Source of the DNA: Peronospora farinosa
Lineage: Eukaryota; Oomycota; Peronosporomycetes; Peronosporales; Peronosporaceae
NCBI GenBank assembly: GCA_947646735.1
Contig: CANTFK010000978.1
Coordinates: 62,001 to 126,000 of the forward strand
DNA: 64,000 nucleotides
Reading direction: 5' to 3'
Shown: piece by piece, positions 55,694 to 64,000 of the stretch
Layout: each line of letters starts with the position of its first letter
Numbering within the stretch: the first letter of the stretch is position 1
Notes under the pieces: model-generated
Seen by the model: the letters and a program-made list of their open reading frames with translations, nothing else
Told to the model about the DNA's origin: nothing
Databases searched by the model: none
Program-made: the position numbers and the translations under genes

Positions 55694-56399
55694 TTGGACG
55701 GATGAATGGCCTACGAGCTGCGACAGGGGTAAATTCCGAGTAGATTACGGTTGGTAAGGTAGTGTAATGGTGCATTTTTGAACTTTGACTGACACATCTG
55801 TAGCCTTGATAGTGAAACTAAAGTGACCTGGTTGTGCTTAATTGTCTTGCTAGAATCAAAAGTTTAGCTCGCTTGAAGCGTCTTGGAATTCGCTATGTCC
55901 CACAATGTCTTGCGTGGTTCTTGTCGCAGTTGTATGAGTCGTGTCGCTCACTTGAGTTATCAATTGAAATGGACGACTTCTTCAAAGAGAGCAAGTAAGG
56001 TTAGAGAAGAGGTACATTACAACCTTTGGCGTAAAGAGAGATAACAATCCTTTCAAAGTGTTCGATGTATGAAAAATCTCCACTGGAGCTAAACGTAGCT
56101 AGTCAAAGACCGTCTCGTTCATCTTGTTTCCATTCATGCAGCAATGATAACCACCATCTTATCCATGCCACCGTTTCCTGCTCGGGGTCTATCTATCGTC
56201 AAGCATGTAAAATGGTACATGCAACCAATTTGCATGTAAACGCACGCACTCTCTGATTCGGTGACGGACAATAAACACCTACTCTGCAATTTCATTGAAC
56301 TAGCTGCCTGTGAAATCGCATTCCTTACATTTACTTGGGACGATTCGACTGGAAGTCTATCCGTCAGTTAGTTTGTTCTCATTCAGTTGGAGAGCGGCC
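55694..56399. other. Intergenic between kinase copy B and antiporter
   Basis: 55694-56023 belongs to the near-identical arm; 56024 onward is unique to the right arm and holds the antiporter promoter. No gene is supported. Confidence 0.5.
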
Positions 56400-59003
56400 A
56401 TGTTGTGGCTCGTGTTCTTGTCCTTGCTTCCAGCGATTACAGCACGCGATGAAGATGCCACAGTGCCTTTCAACTCATGGAACAACACAGTCGACACGCT
56501 ACAGTATGGCTTAGCTTTCATTGTGGTGTTAGTAGCCGCCCACCCATTGGGTCTCTTCTTTCCCAAATACTTCAAGTTGCCATTGATCACCGGCTACCTT
56601 GTGATCGGGATCATCGCCGGACCGTTCGTCACCAATTTACTGTCCGAAGCACTTGTTGAAATGTTGTCGACATATGTGAGTGCTCTGGCATTGTCGTTTA
56701 TCTCGTTTCAAGCAGGTCAAGAAATTTACTTACCGGAGTTGAGACCGCAACTCAAACAAATCTTTATCTTACTCAGTGTACTCTACGTGACAGCCATGGT
56801 GATTCTCACGAGCGTGCACTTGCTCGCCAATGACGCTTTCTTTTACGCTGACTTTGTCACCAGTTGTCAATTGGGTATCGCACTCATGTTCGGGTCCATT
56901 TCGGTGCTCGGCTCACCTGCGACTGTAATGGCTATCAAGATTGAACTCAATAGTGTCGGACCTTTCACGAATCTGATGTTAGGGGTGACTATGTTGGCAG
57001 AGTTCATCGTGCTCGTGTCCTTCTCGATTTCACGGATTATCTGCTTGATCTACTGTGCAGATCTGCAAGTCTCAGCTGGGAATGTTGTCTTCACGCTGGC
57101 GATTGTGGTGTCAAACCTTTTGCTCGGTGGTTTGATTGGACTCGTTGTCATCTTGATTTTCGAGATTCCAGGCAGTACAGCTAGCGAACATTTAGATCTT
57201 CATGCCTCAGAGGCGACTACATCGTCTCATTACAGCCAGGAATCTTCACAAGATCCAGACACGATGCCACATCCGCACAATGCCTACGTGGAAGAAACGG
57301 ACAGAGAGCGAAAGCCTCCAAAGGATGCAAAGTTTTGGACGACCCATATGTCTCTATACGTAAAAGGATTTCTGTGGTTAACGCTAGGATACATGTTCTA
57401 CATTGCCACTACGACAATCGGTGAGGCTACTGTTGCTTCGTTCGGAGCTTCATGGGAGGTAAGATTCGAGCCTTTGCTGGTATTAATGGTCGCTTCTTGT
57501 CTTGCTGGTCACTACTCTTTGATTCGTCACGATATGCATGTGATCCTGGATACTGTGGCACCTTACATGTTCCTGCCATTTTTCGTAATGACTGGAGCAG
57601 CCCTCAAATTGGACATGGTAATGAATACACTTCCTCTCATGAGCTTGTATGTTTGTCTACGCTTCGTTACGGTCTTTATTGCCTGTTACTTGGGTGGGCG
57701 CTTTTTGCTCAAGCTTACACCAAGGCAGTACAATAATCTTTGGCTTACGCTGACCCCCCAAGCTGGTGTTGCACTAGGTCTGGCTGATGAGATGAGGAAA
57801 TTAAGCTCAGATCCGTGGGCTGAAGAATTTGCAGTAACAATTGTAGCGGCTGTGGTGGTGAATCAAATCATTGGTCCCGTATTGTGTGCTTTTGGACTTC
57901 GTCGTGCAGGCGAGAGTATGTACGAACGAAGGGCTGAGACTCAGCCAGTTGAAGGCAGTGTGTATGGTTCGGATAACGATGGGAGCGTCAACGGTGGGAC
58001 AGCTCTGCAAAGTCGTCCCCCGAGCAATGTTACGCAAGACCCACGTACTTTGCTTCCATTCCACGAGGTTAAAAGTGCTGTGATCATTGGAGAGGATGAG
58101 GTGGCATTTGAAATTGCACTAGAGTTGTCTTTGTACGGAGCTCAAGTAAACGTGCCTCTGTTAGACAAGGAACAGGCCGACAGGTGGCAAACTATCAGTG
58201 AAACGATTTTGCAACGGTCAGCGAAGGGTGAATTGATCCAGTACAAGAACAAAGTGAAAGAACCCGAGCGCGAAGAGCACATGGAAGAAATGTCATCGGC
58301 TGATGTGTTAATTTTTACTGGTGAGGGGATGCGTACACTAGAGTATGTCCGAGCTATGAGAGCAAAGCTAGGCGAGAAATATCTACGCATGATTGCAGTC
58401 GTCCCAAACTGCATGTGCAGCAAAGAGCTGAAAGAGTTGGGGGTACTGGTAATTCAGCCTGCCATTGCTTTGGCAAACATTGCGACTCGGATGGCACTCT
58501 TGAACCAGAAACTTGCTGAATCACTTTCACACGAGATAAGCACGACGAGTGACTTTGTGACTGCTGCCTGCTTATCGGACAAGCGTCGCGAAGGTCGTCG
58601 TTTGGCACTTGGCAGGAGTGTTGTGAAACACCATTCGACAAACTACGACAGACTTGCCGAAATTCTGGCAGCTGAGAGCCTCCCTGTGCCACCGCCGCCA
58701 TCGCGTGTGTCGATGTTTGGTACGTCTTCCGCTGGATTCGATCCATTTTCTAGGCGTGACAATGACATGTCGGCGTACGAGCATTTCGTTATTCAAAATG
58801 AACCCACTGTCAATGACCCGACAGTTTTTAATGAACACTTCGTTCAGCGCTCGGCAGGTCCAATTGCACCACGCATGGGTATCTCTCCATCACCACAAGG
58901 AGGCAACCCATACGCTTTTGTGCGATCACGATCCTCTGGACGTCGCTATTGGGGCAACTCGGGTAGAGGAAACGTTCGGCGCCGGACCCACTCGGACGTG
59001 TAA
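56400..59003 (+). CDS. CPA2-family cation/proton antiporter with C-terminal RCK (TrkA-N-like) domain
   Basis: 867 residues in one exon. I chose the ATG at 56400 because the frame upstream starts at GTG, and the ATG gives a clean signal-peptide-like start (MLWLVFLSLLPAITARDED). The Na+/H+ exchanger fold follows with 11-13 helices, including LPLITGYLVIGIIAGPFV, LSFISFQAGQEIYLPELRP, GSISVLGSPATVMAIKIEL and LTPQAGVALGLADEM, all typical of CPA2/KefB-KEA proteins. A cytosolic loop of about 70 polar residues splits the membrane domain. From about residue 555 an RCK/NAD-binding-like domain begins (VKSAVIIGEDEVAFEIALELSL), then a Ser/Arg-rich tail (RSRSSGRRYWGNSGRGN). The likely role is K+ or Na+/H+ exchange in an endomembrane or the plasma membrane. 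The gene occurs only in the right arm. Confidence 0.92.
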   Translation: MLWLVFLSLLPAITARDEDATVPFNSWNNTVDTLQYGLAFIVVLVAAHPLGLFFPKYFKLPLITGYLVIGIIAGPFVTNLLSEALVEMLSTYVSALALSFISFQAGQEIYLPELRPQLKQIFILLSVLYVTAMVILTSVHLLANDAFFYADFVTSCQLGIALMFGSISVLGSPATVMAIKIELNSVGPFTNLMLGVTMLAEFIVLVSFSISRIICLIYCADLQVSAGNVVFTLAIVVSNLLLGGLIGLVVILIFEIPGSTASEHLDLHASEATTSSHYSQESSQDPDTMPHPHNAYVEETDRERKPPKDAKFWTTHMSLYVKGFLWLTLGYMFYIATTTIGEATVASFGASWEVRFEPLLVLMVASCLAGHYSLIRHDMHVILDTVAPYMFLPFFVMTGAALKLDMVMNTLPLMSLYVCLRFVTVFIACYLGGRFLLKLTPRQYNNLWLTLTPQAGVALGLADEMRKLSSDPWAEEFAVTIVAAVVVNQIIGPVLCAFGLRRAGESMYERRAETQPVEGSVYGSDNDGSVNGGTALQSRPPSNVTQDPRTLLPFHEVKSAVIIGEDEVAFEIALELSLYGAQVNVPLLDKEQADRWQTISETILQRSAKGELIQYKNKVKEPEREEHMEEMSSADVLIFTGEGMRTLEYVRAMRAKLGEKYLRMIAVVPNCMCSKELKELGVLVIQPAIALANIATRMALLNQKLAESLSHEISTTSDFVTAACLSDKRREGRRLALGRSVVKHHSTNYDRLAEILAAESLPVPPPPSRVSMFGTSSAGFDPFSRRDNDMSAYEHFVIQNEPTVNDPTVFNEHFVQRSAGPIAPRMGISPSPQGGNPYAFVRSRSSGRRYWGNSGRGNVRRRTHSDV

Positions 59004-60123
59004 TTGCTTCTGTAGCAGAACTGATCATGTGTTTCCTGGCGATAGATAGCAAACTACTGAAGCTCCATATATCACCAATTTTGCTGTTATTGCTGTCACA
59101 CGCCTTTGTTTGAGATACGTTCAGGCTGCGAGCATCGAACGCTTTGCTCTACGAGCGTGTAAATAACTCAAAGAAATGGTTAATCATACTTCGAAGTAAC
59201 AAAAGATCAATGCAAAGGGACATGTCCATCTCTGTTTTGTTTACTAAAGCTCGACTGGGAATCAAAAAGGTGTGATTTCGTGCCGAGTCCATTTCGCGAC
59301 AACACTTTGGCTTTGCAGTCGTTAGGCTTTCAGTGCTTACGTTCGGTAGCTGTGGCTTTCGAATAAATGCCGTGCGCAATCGTATCTCGTCTTAAAACAG
59401 TTTAAGTTGCCTCGAAGCGTTTTGAGTTCCGTCCGTTAAGATTTCGACACAATCTTGGTGACCTGGAGCTGCTTTCGGTATTCATCTAGCTACCCCAGCC
59501 GTTTGTTATAGTCCTCTTGCTCATGATAACACTAATCTTTCATTTTACATCCTTTTCGTTTTCAATCAACGGGTTGCTGCAGAAGTTTCGATTACGAGTT
59601 GCGTTGTAGAGTAGCCCTGTTTTCCATTAGTCTCCACATAATCAATCACATCTCTTACGTCAGATAACCTCGCATTCCATCTGCAAGCGTACACCACCTG
59701 TAACTCTTTCACCTAAATGGCAAGTTTTCCTGCTTTAAGCGTATACACGATAGTTTTAAGGAGGAGAAAGGGGCCTAAAGCACAATATTTGCAAGACGTA
59801 TACAAACAATGCAGGACAATTACAGATCGCTGAATGTGGCCACATGGAGACATCACCTCCGCCATTCAATATAATGGTAGATGCTCTGACTACTATCGCG
59901 ATGGACTCGAAGTTTCTTAGAAGTAAAGTGCTAGCATCTAGTCATTGTTGTTAGCCAAGGCGTTATCCTTGAGGTCGGGATGAACGAGTGCGAGGAACGT
60001 AGGTGTAGCAAACCGATCTGATTAAAAAGGCCTAGGCGAGTCCAGCTAATGGACATCCATAACTTTTGTTCTACGGTACTACGTCAATTCGACGGCTGAG
60101 CGTCCCGGAAAACGGTATTGGGA
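59004..60123. other. Non-coding part of right arm
   Basis: 59004-59457 is unique to the right arm and 59458-60117 matches the left arm. No protein-coding frame is shared between the two arms here, so the homology is of intergenic DNA. Confidence 0.5.
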
Positions 60124-60479
60124 TGTAACGGGCTAAAAGTTACACGGTTCGTTAGGTATCGAATACTTAACGGGCAGGCCTAAATGGGTACGAGGTACCT
60201 CAGGCTTGCCACTTGGGTGTCTCACATCAATGTGACCCACCCTCGTGAATGTGATATCCATGGATGGATTCACATTCAACGAGGATGACGCCAGTTGGGA
60301 CTGGGCGTCATGGTGACGCTTCAAACAGACGTCACCTGCGAGCTTAAACACATTTTAAGCTCGCACGTAAGGATACGCTTTTAAAGAAACGCGTATCCAA
60401 TCTTTGCTTGATTAAAAATCAGTAGTTAGATTTCTATTTAGTTAATTTCTATTAGAAATAAGTCAGTCTTGAAGTTACT
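60124..60479 (+). repeat. Probable 5' LTR of the Gypsy element
   Basis: It starts TGTAACGGGCTAAAAG and ends near GAAGTTACT, so TGTAAC and GTTAC would be the inverted ends. The limits are inferred only: the second LTR is not in the window. The homology of the right arm stops just before it. Confidence 0.5.
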
Positions 60480-60853
60480 AATTACGTCCACTGCGCACGA
60501 CAAGCTGAAAAAGCTTCTGCGTGACGTATGTGAGACACTTGTTACTTGTTCGCTGCGAGGATCGCTTTAAGCGGCCGGCAACAATTTGGTTTGGCTCTTT
60601 AAACGGCCAACCAGCACCAGCACCACCGCACGCGGAGGTAGGACGGTTGAACCGCTTCCTCGCGCTGCTTGAAGGTGTGCCCACGTAGTACGTGGCAGTA
60701 TCTTTTTGAAGAGCCCGTCTACACTTGGTAGCACCTGTAGTCCTTCCCACGACCCGTCTCTTTGAGCGTGCGTGTGGATACGGATAACCCTCAACGTAGA
60801 TTGGGGTGATTTTCCTCACCTCTCTAACATCATAGGGAGGTGGCAGAGCACTT

Positions 60854-61864
60854 GTGCAAAGACTTGGTGAACAAGCCCTGGACAATCTCTTAAATTGTCC
60901 ACCTGAGAAACATGTTTCTCAATTGGGGCAATTTGAGGCGTTTGTGCTCGGACAGCGTAGAAACGCATCCGAGGGAAACAGACAAGCCACGGCTAAGTCC
61001 ATCAGTAAGACTAAGGATGAGATTTTGCGTGAGCAAGCTCGAAATGAGGCGCTTAACAGAACCATTGAGACGCTCTCGGCCCGGTCTAATTAGCCAAGGC
61101 CCATTCGGATGGACCCTCCGAAGTTTGACGGGACTGCTCCACATACGATTTTCCACTGACTATGGCAGTTGAGCATTGTGGAGTGGCGCAGCTCATCGAA
61201 GACGACACCAGAATGGTGTCGTATGCCATGTCTAACTTGCGTGGCAAAGCGTCAGAGTGGGCATACTCTGCGCTGATGGCAAATGCTGATTCGTTTCCAT
61301 CATGGGCGATCATTAAAGTCAAAGATTCGCGCCATGTATCAGCCGCCTAACAACGAAGTGTTGCTTATGGTGCGCTTCTTTGGAGAACGTCAGGCGAAAC
61401 GCTCTCTGCAAGAATTTGTGCAGGAGATGCGTTCGTTGTCGGCGTCCATTAATGGGGAACCGATACCTGAACGTATCAAGGTGGCCACGTTCATGAATGG
61501 ACTTAGGCACGGCCCATCGCATCAGGCCCTTTTTATAAAGGTGCCAGCGACGATGGATGAGGCAATTGAATTTGCCATGGTTGAGGAGCAATCCTACAAC
61601 AGCGCCTCGGCGACAGCCTATTACAGGCCGTCGTCCGAGAAGTCGGATGCCACTTATATGGAGTTAGGCAATGCAGACGTCGTCTGCTACAAGTGCGGCA
61701 AGCGCGGCCATATAATGGCTCGCTGCTATGCCAAACTTGTTGATGGTGCTAAGGAAGCCAGCAAGAAGGCACACTGCTTGAAGGGAGGTGCGAAGAATCA
61801 GCGTGCACGACGCACGGGTTCAGCACCTTCCCAAGATGGGTATGGAAATTTGGGAGCGAAGTAG
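60854..61864 (+). pseudogene. Gypsy gag, frameshifted
   Basis: Three plus-strand frames carry successive pieces. 60854-61093 (LGQFEAFVLGQRRN, ending in a stop after TLSARSN) is followed by MDPPKFDGTAP at 61108, then AVEHCGVAQLIEDDTRMVSY and LRGKASEWAYSAL (61162-61350), typical of Gypsy gag. Then comes VRFFGERQAKRSLQEFVQEM to the zinc knuckle CYKCGKRGHIMARC near 61690, with a stop at 61862-61864. The original gag was one frame; at least two shifts and one stop break it. Confidence 0.8.
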
Positions 61865-64000
61865 GGGCAGGATGCCCTACTGTCGCGGACTCTGAAGCTA
61901 CCCCTATGTTCAGAGTGATCGAACAAATGGGTAGCATATTTCCTGAGGTACCGAAAGGTCGGACCTCAACCCTTTTGGTCTATAGCGCTCGAGTACGAGG
62001 CTATGACCAAGTGATGACCCTTCTCTTGAATTTGGGTGCATCAACTTTGTGAAACTCGCGGCTCTGAAAAAGAGTCCGACGAGTTATGAGTCGCTTTTCC
62101 AGGATGACAAGCGAGAAGAGGTGATCGTTCGTTTAGCGGACGGCGCGCTCGTTAAAACCCGGAAGTAGTTCAAGTTGAACTCGCCTTCAGTTTCGGTGAC
62201 TTCTCCTGTAAAGAGAAGTTCACAGTGCTAGGTATGGAGAGTCCGTATGACCTCATCCTAGGCATGCCTTGGTTGGCTAAACACCAACCATGGATAGACT
62301 GGCGTACACGCACAGTCGCTAGCTCTACCTAGGACACCGGAAAGGATGTGCTCCTGCGAGAGACTTATGCGATTGATGCTGTGTCCAACACAGTCGAGGG
62401 TGCGATGACGGTATGTCAATTGACAACAGGTACTACCCAGCTCGTTGAGCTTGGAGTAGTTGGAAGTGTCCTGACAAGAAGTCAGGTGACACAAATTCTT
62501 ACCCATCTCGAGGAGACTGGTGTAGTGAATGGGACGATGACAGGTAGTCATGCGTCAATGATCCTGCACAGAGCCGAGAGCCTGTGGCAGTTGATGGTGA
62601 GCTGACAGGAAGTCAAGCGCCACAAGAACCGGCAAAGATACATGAGCCTGGTGAGGTTGGAAGGAGTGCGTTAGCTAAAATAGCAACGACACCTTCTTCC
62701 AGGTCAAAGGTCGTGGTGACTTGAAGAACGAGCACCAGACGTATTAAGACGATCAAGGGCACGTCGAAACGAGCGACCCTTGGATCAGTCTCGGTTCAAG
62801 AGGACGGACCTACGAACGAGTTGTTCGAGGTCGTCGAAGATAAAATGCCAGAGGCATCCTCAGTTGAGGTGCTCCAACTTGTCTTGGCATCTGCCGAGGA
62901 GATAGTAAATATCTCGGAGATGACGTGGGATCTGTTCCTGTCCGAATTATAGGAAGGAAAGATCCACGAGATAGTCGCACCAGTTCCAGAAGAGAACGTG
63001 ATGAACTGTTCCTCCTCGTTTACAATGGATGAGAGCGTCTTAGAGACCGACAAAAAGAAACGGTTCGCTGCTCAAGGCTGGGATGCCCTGAAGGACAGCC
63101 CGTTCTATGATGTTCTGTGGAAACACCGTGATGTGTTTCCAGACGAAGTACCGAGCCGCCTACCGGCCGATAGGGGCATCAGGCACGAAATTGACCTGGA
63201 GCCTGGCACCAAGTATTGTGTGACCAGGCAATGGCCGTTGCCGAAGGAACAAGTCGATTACATCGATGAGTTCTTCGACAAGCGAGCCAAGGTGGGACAT
63301 GTACGTGAGATCAAGTCGCCTCACTGCAGCTCGACCTTCTGTGTGCGTAAAGCAACAGGTGGATGGCGCGTGGTTCACGCTTATAATAAGCTGAACACGG
63401 CCACCATTCCGGCTCAAACGCCGAATCCGAGGAAATATGTCTTGTTGAACTCAATGGGGAAGTCAACTATCTTTTCCACGTTGGATCTGAAGTATGGCTA
63501 CTATCAAGTTTTCATGAGAGATACTGATGTAGCCAAAACGGCAGTAAGCACCCCAATCGGTATGATGTGGGAGTGGCTTGTGATGCCACAAGGGTTGAAA
63601 AATGCTCCGGCAACATTCAACCGAGTGGTGGATCACGTGTTGCGTCAGCACCGAGCCTACGCGCCCACGATGTATTCGTGAATAGTAGGGCGGAGGACGA
63701 TCTGAGCGAAATAGATTCTCACAAGCGTCATTTAGACGCTGTGTTGCAGACTCTGGGTGACGCCCAATTATACGTGAACTTGCAAAAGTGCGTAATAGGG
63801 GTCCCCAAGATACCTGGCTTAGCTGCATCGTAGGTGCACATGGTGTACGAGCAGACCCAGAAAAGTTTAAGGCTGTAAAGGAATGGCCAGTCCCACGACA
63901 TGTGAAGGATCTGCGCCAATTCCTTGGGCTCGCTAACTACTTGCATAAGTACAGCAAGAATATTGCGGAGCAGACCAAGCCATTGTCTGACCTTTTAAAA
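61865..64000 (+). pseudogene. Gypsy pol (protease and reverse transcriptase), frameshifted
   Basis: The protease remnant appears as VIVRLADGALVKT (about 62120), then in another frame FTVLGMESPYDLILGMPWLA (about 62218). The RT is open from 62998 to 63681: HEIDLEPGTKYCVTRQWPLP, VREIKSPHCSSTFCVRKATG, ATGGWRVVHAYNKLN, STLDLKYGYYQV and MPQGLKNAPATFNRV. Just where the catalytic Asp pair is expected the frame ends at a stop (63679-63681). The next motifs (SEIDSHKRHLDAVLQTL, later RHVKDLRQFLGLANYLHKYS) continue in other frames to the window end. Confidence 0.85.

Larger units (their letters stand above)
53595..60117. repeat. Right arm of the large inverted duplication
   Basis: Reverse complement of 37827-40860 plus an extra block. 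Segments: 53595-53805 weakly similar; 53806-56023 nearly identical; 56024-59457 absent from the left arm; 59458-60117 about 90 percent identical. It stops six bases before the Gypsy LTR, which seems to have cut it off. Confidence 0.9.
60124..64000 (+). mobile_element. Gypsy (Ty3-type) LTR retrotransposon, decayed, continuing beyond the window
   Basis: Plus-strand order: probable LTR, gag with zinc knuckle, aspartic protease, reverse transcriptase, and the start of the connection/RNase H region. The protease-RT order and the motifs are of the Gypsy type. Frames change many times in gag, protease and RT, so the copy is inactive. The 3' part, including any integrase and the second LTR, is outside the window. 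Confidence 0.88.

Noticed and set aside
60478..60885. 135-codon minus-strand frame in the Gypsy 5' region
   Set aside because: It lies between the LTR and gag, has no domain, and is more likely untranslated leader of the element.
1..64000. CRISPR arrays, bacterial operons, rRNA genes
   Set aside because: None seen; intron structure and gene content are those of a eukaryotic nuclear genome.

Overview
The window is nuclear DNA of an oomycete, most likely a plant-associated member of the Peronosporales; the genus cannot be told from the sequence. Evidence: short GT-AG introns (65-100 nt in most genes), full-size PDR transporters, a secreted protein whose mature form begins with His and matches oomycete AA17 LPMOs, a signal peptide followed by an RXLR/dEER-like region, and Copia and Gypsy LTR retrotransposons. 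Proteins were read from the sequence and assigned by motif recognition; no database search was run.

Region 1 (1-16.2 kb) is gene-dense and mostly housekeeping: a START-domain protein, eIF3i, a FAM185A-like DUF4097 protein with a presequence-like N-terminus, a ZIP metal transporter, long-form tRNase Z, eIF2B delta, a large WD40-like protein and a small zinc-ribbon protein. Most are in divergent or convergent pairs with gaps of 118-560 bp. I extended two gene models by splicing: a 26-codon first exon of tRNase Z, and a Lys-rich first exon of eIF2B delta. The intron of the latter holds five copies of a perfect 10-bp palindrome.

Region 2 (16.6-32.3 kb) is sparser: a PDR transporter with one frameshift, about 5 kb of decayed coding remnants, a frameshifted RXLR-type effector candidate, a spliced and N-terminally extended cyclophilin, and a predicted AA17 copper oxygenase.

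Region 3 (32.3-60.1 kb) is rearranged. A recent Copia element (identical 253-bp LTRs, 5-bp target duplication) lies beside a large inverted duplication. The arms, about 37.8-40.9 kb and 53.6-60.1 kb, each carry a complete three-exon sphingosine-kinase-like gene; the two proteins differ at about 5 of 568 residues. The right arm also carries a 3.43-kb block with a CPA2 cation/proton antiporter that the left arm lacks. Between the arms lie a membrane-anchored GH5 beta-1,3-glucanase with an X8 domain and an intact PDR transporter closely related to the broken one in region 2. Decayed protein-coding segments near both PDR genes are also related to each other, so several parts of the window are old duplicates.

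Region 4 (60.1-64 kb) is the 5' part of a decayed Gypsy element that runs off the end and cuts the right arm short. The genes do not form one pathway. The first block serves translation, tRNA maturation and metal or lipid handling. The rest looks like an accessory compartment of transport, wall or pectin modification, candidate effectors and transposons.
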